Below are positions 1-7,933 of a stretch of 41,452 nucleotides of DNA, one piece after another. Both the position numbers and the translations under genes were made by a program. The stretch spans positions 1-41,452 of the forward strand of contig JANXQX010000115.1 in the NCBI GenBank assembly GCA_025353305.1. Reading direction: 5' to 3'. Below the pieces are notes generated by a model. It worked only from the letters and a program-made list of their open reading frames with translations. It did not search any database and had not been told where the DNA came from. Position 1 is the stretch's first letter; each line of letters begins with the position of its first letter. Source of the DNA: Holophagaceae bacterium. Its GTDB lineage: Bacteria > Acidobacteriota > Holophagae > Holophagales > Holophagaceae.

Positions 1-713
1 GGGCAGATGTCGGGGTTGCCCGGATCCGTGCGCTTGACGCGGGCTGGATCGCTGGCCATCTGGCGGGTGCATTTCTCCAGGATCTCCGCATCGGTATCCC
101 GCAGGTAGATGCAGTTCTCGTAGCTTTTCGACATCTTTTTGCCGTCGAGGCCGGGCACTTTGGGTGTCTTGGTGAGCACGGCGGCGGGTTCCGGAAAAAC
201 TTCTTTCCGATAGAGGAAGTTGAAGCGGCGCACGACTTCACGGGCCAGTTCCAGATGGAAGAGCTGGTCCTCTCCCACGGGCACTTTGTCGGCTTTGTAG
301 ACGATGATGTCCGCGGTCTGCAGCAGGGGATAACCCAGGAACCCATAACTGCTGAGATCGGCCACAGAATTTTGCAATTTTTCCTTATACGTGGGCACGC
401 GCTCAAGCCAGGAAAGGGGCGTGATCATGCTCAGTAGCAGGTGCAGCTCCGCGTGTTCCTTCACCTGGCTTTGGATGAAGATTGTCGCTTTTTCCGGATC
501 CAGCCCAGTGGCCAGAAAGCAGGCGGTGAGCTCTTCGGTGGCAGGCCAGATTTCTTCCACGGCTTCATACTTCGACGTGAGCGCATGCCAGTCCACGATC
601 ATGTAGAAGGCTTCGTTGCCATGCTGGAGCTTTTCGAAATTGTCCAGCGCGCCGACCAGATGGCCGATGTGCTGGGATCCCGAAGGCTGGATGCCGGAAA
701 GAACGCGCTGCAT
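1..713 (-). CDS. trpS: Tryptophan--tRNA ligase, 3' part cut by window edge
   Basis: Class I aminoacyl-tRNA synthetase that charges tRNA-Trp in the cytoplasm. The ATG at 713-711 opens a frame that runs off the left edge (about 237 residues visible; the family is about 330). The class I signature HIGH is at residues 15-18, after SGIQPSG, and KMSKS is at residues 193-197 in the context LDGKKMSKSY. The Rossmann core between them, including QTADI and VGEDQ, reads like bacterial TrpS. The upstream M50 protease gene stops 1 bp before this start, so the two are very likely one operon and translationally coupled. Only the C-terminal anticodon-binding part is missing, because of the window edge rather than damage. 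Confidence 0.96.
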   Translation of the reverse strand, partial: MQRVLSGIQPSGSQHIGHLVGALDNFEKLQHGNEAFYMIVDWHALTSKYEAVEEIWPATEELTACFLATGLDPEKATIFIQSQVKEHAELHLLLSMITPLSWLERVPTYKEKLQNSVADLSSYGFLGYPLLQTADIIVYKADKVPVGEDQLFHLELAREVVRRFNFLYRKEVFPEPAAVLTKTPKVPGLDGKKMSKSYENCIYLRDTDAEILEKCTRQMASDPARVKRTDPGNPDIC

Positions 714-714
714 G

Positions 715-1467
715 TCAGACTCCGAGGAAGAACCGTGCCACGGGATTCAGATAGAAGGTCTCCGCCAGGAAGAAGAGCGGGCCGAGAATGATCCCGATGA
801 AGCCAAACAGGAACATCACCAGGAGCGCGATGGAGATGGCCGGCTGAACCCGATCGTACTTGACCAGCCATTCAACCGGGAGAAACCCTCGGATGATGTT
901 TGAGCCGTCCAGCGGCCCCACTGGCAGCATATTGAATATGGCCAGTGCCACGTTGATGATGACCAGCCGGCCCAGGAGGGTCAGTACAAAAACCTGAAGA
1001 CTGCTCAGGCTACCGCGACTGAATGCGTCCACCGGCAGGAACATGGCCGCCCGAAAAATATTCATTCGCTCAGCCTCGACCGCGCCTGGAAGATTCCGGA
1101 TCATGATCGCCAGGATCGGGATGAAAAGCAGGGACTGCAGCAGGTTTGAAAGAGGCCCGGCGAAGGCCACCACCGCCATTCCAACCCTTGCCCTGAAGTG
1201 GCGCGTGAGGTTTCTAGGATCCACCGGAACGGGCTTGGCCCAGCCCAGCACCCGCAGGCCCGTGAGCATGCCCAGTAAGGGGAGGATGAGCGTGCCCAGC
1301 GGATCCATGTGGGCAATAGGGTTCAAGGTCATGCGGCCCATCCGCTTGGCGGTATCGTCACCCAGGAGGTAAGCCACCGAGGCATGGGAAGCCTCGTGGA
1401 CACTCAGCGCGAACAGCAGGGCCACATAAGTGACGAGGACCGTAGGTAGTGAAAAATTGTCGGACAA
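715..1467 (-). CDS. Site-2 protease family (M50) membrane metalloprotease
   Basis: Polytopic membrane zinc protease of the S2P/M50 family, short form lacking PDZ domains (250 residues). The zinc motif HEASH is at residues 24-28 in the first membrane segment. The third ligand is in the late segment NMLPVGPLDG (Asp187). NPIAHMDPLGT (about 49-59) is also typical of this group. Substrates cannot be read from sequence; such proteins often neighbour housekeeping genes. The start is TTG at 1467-1465, preceded on the minus strand by GGAG five bases away. No in-frame ATG fits the conserved N-terminus better. It is followed by trpS with a 1-bp gap. A perfect 7-bp-arm palindrome overlaps the start codon. 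Confidence 0.92.
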   Translation of the reverse strand: MSDNFSLPTVLVTYVALLFALSVHEASHASVAYLLGDDTAKRMGRMTLNPIAHMDPLGTLILPLLGMLTGLRVLGWAKPVPVDPRNLTRHFRARVGMAVVAFAGPLSNLLQSLLFIPILAIMIRNLPGAVEAERMNIFRAAMFLPVDAFSRGSLSSLQVFVLTLLGRLVIINVALAIFNMLPVGPLDGSNIIRGFLPVEWLVKYDRVQPAISIALLVMFLFGFIGIILGPLFFLAETFYLNPVARFFLGV

Positions 1468-1469
1468 TT
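1455..1469. promoter_or_regulatory. Palindrome over the M50 protease start codon
   Basis: AATTGTC-G-GACAATT is a perfect inverted repeat with 7-bp arms that contains the TTG start codon of the M50 protease. It could be a repressor site or a small hairpin limiting initiation. Only the symmetry is seen; function is inferred. Confidence 0.3.
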
Positions 1470-1622
1470 AAGCTCCATGCAGGGACGCTTCTTCGGGCCA
1501 TCAAAGAACCAGCCTAACCCGCCGAAGGGCGCTTCTCCAATCCCCAGTGCGCCCCGTGGAACGATTCAAGACAAGTTCGGGATGCCGCGTTATCCTTGCG
1601 GGTTTGCTATGGAGCGACCCAC

Positions 1623-3230
1623 ATGATTCTCAAACCCAACGCCCCCGAAGCTGCCCACGCGGGAAAAACGATCCAGGGCTTCAACTACATCAACGGGAAG
1701 GAGGTCGAGGGAGTCGGCCACATCGAATCCCGATCCGCGGTGGACAGCCGTGATCTCGTAGGCGTCTTTCCCGACAGCGGCGAGCAGGATGTGGAGAACG
1801 CGGCCAAGGCGGCTGCCAAGGCCTTCAAGACCTGGTCCGCCATGCCTTCGCCGATCCGCGGAGCGGTGATCCAGCGCATCGGTCAGATCCTTACCGAACA
1901 AAAGGACAAGCTCGCCCACGTCATCACCCGCGAGATCGGCAAGACCCCCCGCGAAGCCGCGGGTGAAGTGCAGGAGGCCATCGACACTTGCACCTTCTTC
2001 ACCTCCGAAGGACGCCGCCTCTACGGGCAGACCGTGCCCTCCGAGATGCCCCACAAGGAGCTCTACACGTACCGCCGCCCCATCGGCGTGTGCGGCATCC
2101 TGGCCGCCAACAACTTCCCCATGGCCGTGCCTTCCTGGAAGATCATTCCCGCGATCCTGTGCGGCAACACTGTGGTGTGGAAGCCCAGCGACGACGCGCC
2201 GACCATCGCCTATCTCTTCCTGAAAGCCATGCAGGATGCGGGCGTTCCCGAAGGTGTGGTGAACACCGTGAACGGCAAGGGCCGCGCGGGTTGCGGCAAG
2301 CATTTCCTGGCGGGCATCGACAAGGGCTACTACCAGAAGTTCAGTTTCACGGGCTCCACCGAGGTGGGCCGCACCATCGGCGAGATGTGCGGGCGCAATT
2401 TGATGATCCCGAGCCTGGAGCTGGGCGGGAAAAACCCCATGATGATCATGCCGGACTGCGACATGGACAACGCCGTGCGCGGCGCGCTGTGGGGCGCCTA
2501 CGGCACCGCAGGCCAGCGCTGCACCAGCCTGGCGAACATCATCGTGCACGAGGCTTGCGCCAAGGAATTCAAGCAGGCCTTCATGGATGGCCTCGCCAAG
2601 ATGGAGATCGGCAACCCCATCACGCACCCGGAAGTGACCTACGGCCCCATGATCAACGCACGCTTCGCGGCGGGCTTTGAAGAGCACTGGGTGATGGGCG
2701 CCAAGGACAAGGGCGCCAAGCTGCTGAGCGGAGGCGCGCAATGGACTGAAGCCAACCGCACCAGCATTGTGAAGGGCGACATCAGCCACGGCATCTACAT
2801 GCAGCCGACCGTTTGGGACCACGTCACGCAGGACATGTGGCTGTTCCAGACCGAGGTCTTCGGACCCACCGTGAACATCTCCACGGTGAAGGACTTCGAC
2901 CAGGCCATGGATTACGCCAACGGCACGCCCTACGGATTGTCCAGCTCGCTCTACACAGAGAACCGGCATTGGGTGGAACGCTTCAAGCGCGAGATCAAGG
3001 CGGGCATGAGTTCCATCAACAACACCACGTCCGGCGCCGAGGCCCACATGCCCTTCGGCGGCAATGGCTGGAGCGGCAACGGCACCCGCGAAAGCGGCAT
3101 CTGGGTCATCGACTCCTACACCAAGTGGCACGCCGTGAACGACGATGCCAGCGGCAAACTGCAGCTCGCGCAGATCGAAACCAACTACGGCGGTGCCGCC
3201 GCCGTGGCCACGGACTGGGCCGCGCTGTAA
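1623..3230 (+). CDS. Aldehyde dehydrogenase, ALDH7-like
   Basis: NAD(P)-dependent oxidation of an aldehyde to the acid. The catalytic Glu266 (ELGGKNP) and nucleophile Cys300 (GQRCTS) are present, with NFPMAVPSWK and FTGSTEVG in the cofactor fold. The C-terminal stretch NNTTSGAEAHMPFGG followed by GTRESG resembles the ALDH7 (aminoadipate semialdehyde/piperideine-6-carboxylate dehydrogenase) group, but the substrate is not certain. The length of 535 residues is slightly long for the family, with a C-terminal extension of about 30 residues. The ATG at 1623 is chosen because GGAG lies at 1611-1614, 8 bp upstream; the in-frame TTG at 1596 has no such site. A strong terminator follows, so it is probably monocistronic. 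Confidence 0.93.
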   Translation: MILKPNAPEAAHAGKTIQGFNYINGKEVEGVGHIESRSAVDSRDLVGVFPDSGEQDVENAAKAAAKAFKTWSAMPSPIRGAVIQRIGQILTEQKDKLAHVITREIGKTPREAAGEVQEAIDTCTFFTSEGRRLYGQTVPSEMPHKELYTYRRPIGVCGILAANNFPMAVPSWKIIPAILCGNTVVWKPSDDAPTIAYLFLKAMQDAGVPEGVVNTVNGKGRAGCGKHFLAGIDKGYYQKFSFTGSTEVGRTIGEMCGRNLMIPSLELGGKNPMMIMPDCDMDNAVRGALWGAYGTAGQRCTSLANIIVHEACAKEFKQAFMDGLAKMEIGNPITHPEVTYGPMINARFAAGFEEHWVMGAKDKGAKLLSGGAQWTEANRTSIVKGDISHGIYMQPTVWDHVTQDMWLFQTEVFGPTVNISTVKDFDQAMDYANGTPYGLSSSLYTENRHWVERFKREIKAGMSSINNTTSGAEAHMPFGGNGWSGNGTRESGIWVIDSYTKWHAVNDDASGKLQLAQIETNYGGAAAVATDWAAL

Positions 3231-3278
3231 CAACAGGCTCTGGCCTGGGGACGTTCGTCTATCTCCATCATCCACACC

Positions 3279-3308
3279 AACGAGCGCGGCAAGTGCCGCG
3301 CTCGTTTT
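3279..3308 (+). terminator. Rho-independent terminator of the aldehyde dehydrogenase gene
   Basis: A 13-bp perfect GC-rich stem (3279-3291 with 3294-3306), effectively closed by a tetraloop, ends in four T residues. It lies 49 bp after the aldehyde dehydrogenase stop and 80 bp before the photolyase start. Confidence 0.9.
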
Positions 3309-3389
3309 GTGAAGGGTGAGGCCATAGTGTCGAGAATTCGGATCCGGATTGCTCAAGGGGAAGCCTGCCTCCCTGGATAGGCTTGATGG

Positions 3390-4829
3390 ATGCGCACGCT
3401 GGTCTGGTTTCGTGGCAAGGATCTCCGGCTTTCTGATCACGGGCCTTTAAGCGATGCGCTCGCATCGGGAGAAGTAATCCCGGTTTTCGTGCTGGATTCA
3501 TTCTTTTTCGCGCCGAACCGGGCGAGAGAGTTGCCGCATCGAATGCAATTTCTTTTGGAATCCCTGGAGAGTCTTGCGGCCAACATCAGCCATCTGGGAT
3601 CAAGATTGCTATTGATCGAGGGACGCAGCGTGGAGGTCATTCCACTCCTGGCGGAGCAGTGGAAAGTCGATCGCGTGGCGGCCCATCGGTGGACGGAACC
3701 CTTGGGGATCGAACGGGACCGCAGGATTGCCTCAGCCCTGGATCGCCAGGGCATCCCCCTGAGGCTTTACGAAGGTGAAACCCTAGCGCCGCCGGGCTCA
3801 ATCCTGAACCAGGGCGGAGCCATGTTCGGCGTCTTCACGCCATTCTCCAGGGCCTTCCAGCGAAATGCGAACATAGCGTCGCCCTTCCCTGCGCCGAAAG
3901 CTCTCCCGCCCATTCCGTTGGATGTGAAGCTGGATGGAACGGCCATACCAAGGCTCGAATCCATGGGCATCCAGCACAATTCCAGGCTCCAGAAGGGGGG
4001 CGAAAAAGCAGGAAGGGCACGGTTGACGTCATTCCTCGATTCACGCCTGGCAGACTACGCCGAAGCCCGGAATCGCATGGATCTGGATGGTTCCTCGCGC
4101 CTGTCGGCGGATCTGAAATTCGGAACGGTTTCCATCCGGAGTCTCTGGCATGCGGTCTCTGAAATGAAAACCGATGGCATGCACAGCTACTTGAATGAAT
4201 TGGTCTGGCGAGAATTTGCGCACCACCTGCTATGGCACCGGCCTGAATTGTTGGAAAAGCCATTTCGCCAGGACTTTGAGGGTTTCCCTTGGCGTGCAGA
4301 CAGAATGGAATGGGAAGCCTGGCGGACAGGCCGCACGGGTTATCCCGTGGTGGACGCGGCGGCGCGGCAGTTGCTGGCCACAGGGTTTGTCCATAACCGC
4401 GCACGCATGATCACCGCCAGCTTTCTCACCAAGCACCTTTTGCAAAACTATCGTCGCGGTGAAGCCCATTTCATGAAGTGGCTCACGGATGGCGACTGGG
4501 CTGCCAACAACGCAGGATGGCAATGGAGCGCCGGCTGCGGCTGCGATGCCCAGCCCTGGTTCCGCATCTTCAATCCATTGCTTCAGGGCAGGAAATTCGA
4601 TCCCCACGGAGACTATGTCCGGGCCTGGGTTCCCGAGCTCTCGGCTCTGGAGGACAAGTGGATCCACACTCCATGGAATGCTCCGGAATCCATCCGACGA
4701 AAGCTGGATTACCCTGGGCCCATCGTGGACCTCGCCGCCGCTCGGACGCGCTTTCTCGCGGCAGCCAGGGCGCACTTACGAAAAATGAACGGTTCAGGAT
4801 CTCGACCGGACACCAATCAAAACCTGTGA
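3390..4829 (+). CDS. phrB: Deoxyribodipyrimidine photolyase (class I, cryptochrome/photolyase family)
   Basis: Blue-light flavoenzyme that splits cyclobutane pyrimidine dimers in DNA. The N-terminal alpha/beta antenna domain begins LVWFRGKDLRLSDH (residues 4-17). The FAD-binding helical domain carries GYPVVDAAARQL, TGFVHNRARMITASF and DGDWAANNAGWQW (about residues 315-380), followed by FRIFNP. The length of 479 residues is typical of class I enzymes. The segment after WQW reads SAGCGCDAQPW, where many relatives have a Thr-rich version followed by Tyr. The gene is transcribed alone and ends 10 bp from the convergent SRPBCC gene. A 6-4 photolyase or cryptochrome role cannot be excluded. Confidence 0.94.
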   Translation: MRTLVWFRGKDLRLSDHGPLSDALASGEVIPVFVLDSFFFAPNRARELPHRMQFLLESLESLAANISHLGSRLLLIEGRSVEVIPLLAEQWKVDRVAAHRWTEPLGIERDRRIASALDRQGIPLRLYEGETLAPPGSILNQGGAMFGVFTPFSRAFQRNANIASPFPAPKALPPIPLDVKLDGTAIPRLESMGIQHNSRLQKGGEKAGRARLTSFLDSRLADYAEARNRMDLDGSSRLSADLKFGTVSIRSLWHAVSEMKTDGMHSYLNELVWREFAHHLLWHRPELLEKPFRQDFEGFPWRADRMEWEAWRTGRTGYPVVDAAARQLLATGFVHNRARMITASFLTKHLLQNYRRGEAHFMKWLTDGDWAANNAGWQWSAGCGCDAQPWFRIFNPLLQGRKFDPHGDYVRAWVPELSALEDKWIHTPWNAPESIRRKLDYPGPIVDLAAARTRFLAAARAHLRKMNGSGSRPDTNQNL

Positions 4830-4839
4830 CCACGGTAAT

Positions 4840-5295
4840 CTAGCTCGACACCACCCCTGGTTCAGGCGGCCCTGCGGTGCCAGGCTTCTCAGCCAGCCGT
4901 GCCAGTTTCCGCATGGCGGCGGGAAGGCTTCCCCGGAATGCCGGCCGCAACACCTGGGCCCAAATCCAGGCTAAGGGGCCTTCCACCTCAATGCGATGAG
5001 TCACCTTGGTGCCCATGGCCGTCGGCTCCAACGAATGTTGGAAGCGCAGCCGCGCGAAGGGCAGTGGCGTGAGATCGGAGAAGGAGCGGCCGGCTTCCAT
5101 CCCGGTGATGGTGAAGGTTGCTATGCGGCCATCCTTGGGTTTCAGTTCACCGCTGGCGCCCACTTTGAATTCACCACTCAGCTTGGCCCACTCGATTCCG
5201 TCATCCCACTCGCTATAGCCGGATACATCCGCCCACAAGGCCCAGATGTTTCCTGGCAGGGCCGTCGTTTCAAGCGTGTGCTGGGCGATGATCAT
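4840..5295 (-). CDS. SRPBCC-fold protein (polyketide cyclase/dehydrase-like)
   Basis: A 151-residue protein with the START/Bet v1-like SRPBCC pattern: an N-terminal strand, then NIWALWADVSGYSEWDDGIEWAKL (about residues 16-39, an alpha-helix followed by the characteristic W-x-D region), alternating strands to about residue 115, and a long C-terminal helix with PAMRKLARLAE. Members bind hydrophobic ligands; no ligand or reaction can be assigned. The ATG at 5295 is preceded on the minus strand by GGAGG four to five bases away. It is divergent from the 3-hydroxyacyl-CoA dehydrogenase gene, with 70 bp between the two starts. Confidence 0.8.
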   Translation of the reverse strand: MIIAQHTLETTALPGNIWALWADVSGYSEWDDGIEWAKLSGEFKVGASGELKPKDGRIATFTITGMEAGRSFSDLTPLPFARLRFQHSLEPTAMGTKVTHRIEVEGPLAWIWAQVLRPAFRGSLPAAMRKLARLAEKPGTAGPPEPGVVSS

Positions 5296-5365
5296 GGAGC
5301 CTCCACTCCAGAGTTTCGCGCATCAGCAAGCTTGGAGCTAAGCTGTTTTCATCCCGGAGGCCTCC

Positions 5366-6262
5366 ATGGACATCAGCGCTATCAACACGGTGGGCATCGT
5401 CGGTTGCGGGCTCATGGGTGCTGGAATCGCACAGATCGCGGCCGAAGCGGGATTCAGTGTGGTCGTGAAAGAGATCGACCAGCCTTCCCTGGATCGTGGG
5501 CTGGTCCGCATCCAGACCCAGTGGGACAAGGCGGTATTAAAGGGCAAGCGCAGCCAGCAGGATGCCGATATCTTCAGCGCGAAGCTTCAGGGGACACTGC
5601 AATGGAGTGCCCTGGGGGATTGCGAACTGGTCATCGAGGCGGTACCGGAAATCCTTTCCCTGAAACTGAAAACCTTCGCGGAGCTGGATCGTGTCCTCGC
5701 CCCATCCACACTCCTTTGCTCAAACACATCCTCCATATCCATCACCGAGCTGGTGTCTGCGCTGGGACCCGATCGCCAGCCATTCACGGCTGGCCTGCAC
5801 TTCTTCAATCCAGTGCCAGCCATGCCGCTGGTAGAGATCATCCGCACGGTGCTCAGTTCCGCCGATACCGTTGAAGCCCTCCAGGACTTCGTGAAGAGGG
5901 TTGGCAAGACCCCGGTGCAGGCGCCAGATGCCCCGGGCTTCATCGTCAATCGGCTGCTGGTGCCTTTTCTTCTGGATGCCATCCGCTGTCGCGAGCAGCA
6001 GCTCGCGAGCACCGCCGACCTAGACGCGGGTATGAAATTGGGCTGCGGCCATCCCATGGGACCGCTTCATCTGTCGGATTTCATCGGCCTGGATACCATC
6101 GATAACGTGGCCAAGGTGATGTTCGAAGCCTTCGGTGAGCCCCGTTTCAAGGCGCCATCACTGCTGAAACAGCTCGTGGCGGCTGGGCGCCTTGGGCGCA
6201 AGAGCGGCTCGGGTTTCTATCGCTGGGAAGGCGAGCAGCGCATGGAACCGGGCTCACTCTAG
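5366..6262 (+). CDS. hbd: 3-hydroxyacyl-CoA dehydrogenase (3-hydroxybutyryl-CoA type)
   Basis: NAD(P)-dependent interconversion of 3-hydroxyacyl-CoA and 3-ketoacyl-CoA, in fatty acid degradation or butyrate-type metabolism. The nucleotide-binding glycines G13-x-G15-x-x-G18 are in the segment GIVGCGLMGAG. The catalytic His145 is in the hallmark HFFNPVPAMPLVEI, and SNTSS (about 119-123) and the C-terminal domain with GCGHPMGPLHLSDFIGLD are as in the single-function enzymes. The length of 298 residues is normal. The start has GGAGG five bases upstream. The next gene begins within about 10 bp, so the two are probably co-transcribed. Chain-length preference is not readable. Confidence 0.93.
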   Translation: MDISAINTVGIVGCGLMGAGIAQIAAEAGFSVVVKEIDQPSLDRGLVRIQTQWDKAVLKGKRSQQDADIFSAKLQGTLQWSALGDCELVIEAVPEILSLKLKTFAELDRVLAPSTLLCSNTSSISITELVSALGPDRQPFTAGLHFFNPVPAMPLVEIIRTVLSSADTVEALQDFVKRVGKTPVQAPDAPGFIVNRLLVPFLLDAIRCREQQLASTADLDAGMKLGCGHPMGPLHLSDFIGLDTIDNVAKVMFEAFGEPRFKAPSLLKQLVAAGRLGRKSGSGFYRWEGEQRMEPGSL

Positions 6263-6272
6263 GCTGGCCTCC

Positions 6273-7667
6273 TTGTACCTCTGGGGGTGGTTCTTTGCGC
6301 TGCAGGCGCTGGCTGTAGCCCACCCCAATGCCTCGGTTAAGGCATCGTGGCGCTACGAGGCGAGGCTCTCCGCGGATGCCAGGGAACTGCACGTGGAGGC
6401 TTGGCTGCCCGCGGAAGTGGACGAAACCCTGAGTGTGGACGAGGGTTGCGAGCGGTTCGTCTCAGAGGTGGAGATTGAGTCGGAGGGACGCTGGAACCGC
6501 GTCGAACATTCACCTGATGCCTGGTACCCCCCGGTGGATCGACCGTTTCACCTGCGTTACCGCTTCCGGTTGGAAGCCGCCGCCGAGGCGCTGCACAATC
6601 CCAACCAGGTGAGCCGGCGCCCGGGCCTTACCTCGGCAGTGACCATGGCCTCTCCAGCAGCTTGGGTCCTGCGGCCATGGAAAGCGGAGGCAGACACGCC
6701 GCTTCGCATCCGCTGCGCGACTCCACCTGGGATCAGGCTGGTCACCGGACTCAGGACCAGCGCGGATGGCGGCACCATCGAGGACACCTACGATCATGTG
6801 GATTACGCCCCCTACACGGCCTTTGGGCCCTTCAAGATGGATCGCTTCACGACTGGCGACGTGGAGGTGCAGATGGCGACTATGCCTGACACCTTATCGG
6901 TGTCGGACCAGGAGCTGCGAACCTGGGCGGCCGAATCCATCGCCAACCTGCGGGAAACCTACGTTTCCTTTCCCACAGAACGGCTGGTTGTGATGGTTCT
7001 TCCAAGCAGTGGGCGGGGTGTTGTGTTCGGGTCCACCAAGGGGGGCGGCGGCCCGGCGCTGACCATACTCCTGGCCCGCAGCGCCTCCGGGGAAGACCTG
7101 AAGCGAGACTGGGTGCTCACCCATGAATGTATCCACCTCTCCCATCCAAGCCTTCCCCGCGCCCAGCACTGGCTTGAGGAGGGTCTGGCCACCTACCTAG
7201 AACCACTGATGCGGGCGCGACGCGGCCTCATCAGCCCCGAGAAGGTCTGGCAGGGTTTCCAGGAAGGCCTCCACAATGGCCTGCCACAACCGGGTGACCA
7301 GGGCCTGGACCACACCCGCAGCTGGGGTGCCACCTATTGGGGCGGGACTCTCTTCTGCCTACTGGCGGATGTGGAGATCCGCCAGATGAGCGGCAACAAG
7401 AAATCCCTGGATGATGCGCTACGGGCCATCGTCGCCTCGGGTGGCAATCATCTCGCAAGATGGTCCATCGAGAAGACCCTCGATACCGGTGATCGAGCCA
7501 TAGGTGGGCATGTGCTCAGGGACCTGCACCGCCGCATGGGAGCGCGCGGGGAAAACATCGACTTGGAGGCGCTCCTCAAGCGATTAGGCGTGGAAATGCG
7601 CAACGGGCGGGTGATCTTCGAGGAAGACGCACCCCTGGCATCCATCCGCCGGGCCCTTACCCGATAG
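6273..7667 (+). CDS. Secreted zinc metallopeptidase, gluzincin (peptidase MA-like)
   Basis: Predicted exported peptidase of about 464 residues. From the chosen start the N-terminus is a signal peptide (LYLWGWFFALQALAVAHP). The N-terminal half is beta-rich, like the all-beta domain of M1/M61 enzymes. The zinc motif HECIH is at residues 284-288, and WLEEGLATYLE (Glu302/303) supplies the third ligand at the shorter spacing seen in the peptidase MA-like group. The start is uncertain: the frame is open back to a TTG at 6192 inside the preceding gene, and there is no early ATG. The TTG at 6273 is preferred because it yields a clean signal peptide and follows the upstream stop by 10 bp, suggesting coupling. 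Substrate unknown. Confidence 0.75.
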   Translation: MYLWGWFFALQALAVAHPNASVKASWRYEARLSADARELHVEAWLPAEVDETLSVDEGCERFVSEVEIESEGRWNRVEHSPDAWYPPVDRPFHLRYRFRLEAAAEALHNPNQVSRRPGLTSAVTMASPAAWVLRPWKAEADTPLRIRCATPPGIRLVTGLRTSADGGTIEDTYDHVDYAPYTAFGPFKMDRFTTGDVEVQMATMPDTLSVSDQELRTWAAESIANLRETYVSFPTERLVVMVLPSSGRGVVFGSTKGGGGPALTILLARSASGEDLKRDWVLTHECIHLSHPSLPRAQHWLEEGLATYLEPLMRARRGLISPEKVWQGFQEGLHNGLPQPGDQGLDHTRSWGATYWGGTLFCLLADVEIRQMSGNKKSLDDALRAIVASGGNHLARWSIEKTLDTGDRAIGGHVLRDLHRRMGARGENIDLEALLKRLGVEMRNGRVIFEEDAPLASIRRALTR

Positions 7668-7933
7668 GCATCCGCAGGAACCCGGAATACCGAACGCTGT
7701 CCCGCATCCACACCACTATGCAAGAGACTGAGATCAGCGAAGAACCATTCCGCCAGATAAATATCACTTCCAGGCCGAAAAATTCCAATTTGGCCAGTTG
7801 ATCTCTTCGAGGCGGAGTCAGTCTCTGAGCCTTCCGTCAGAATCGGTCCACCAATCAATATTCCTCAACGCTTACGGCATGGATGTCCTCCAACACCGGG
7901 CGACCTGAAATGCCGCTTCCAGAAGGAGTACCC
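7668..7933. other. Intergenic region before the haloperoxidase-like gene
   Basis: A 266-bp gap with no convincing gene, terminator hairpin or sigma-70 promoter by eye. It is more AT-rich than its neighbours around 7745-7800 and 7850-7870, as expected for a promoter region. The only clear signal is the Shine-Dalgarno AAGGAG at 7923-7928. Confidence 0.5.

Noticed and set aside
1590..3440. 616-codon open frame antisense to the aldehyde dehydrogenase gene
   Set aside because: It mirrors the codon structure of a real, well-recognised gene in high-GC DNA, its composition is Gly/Ala/His/Val-rich without family motifs, and it would read through the terminator at 3279-3308.
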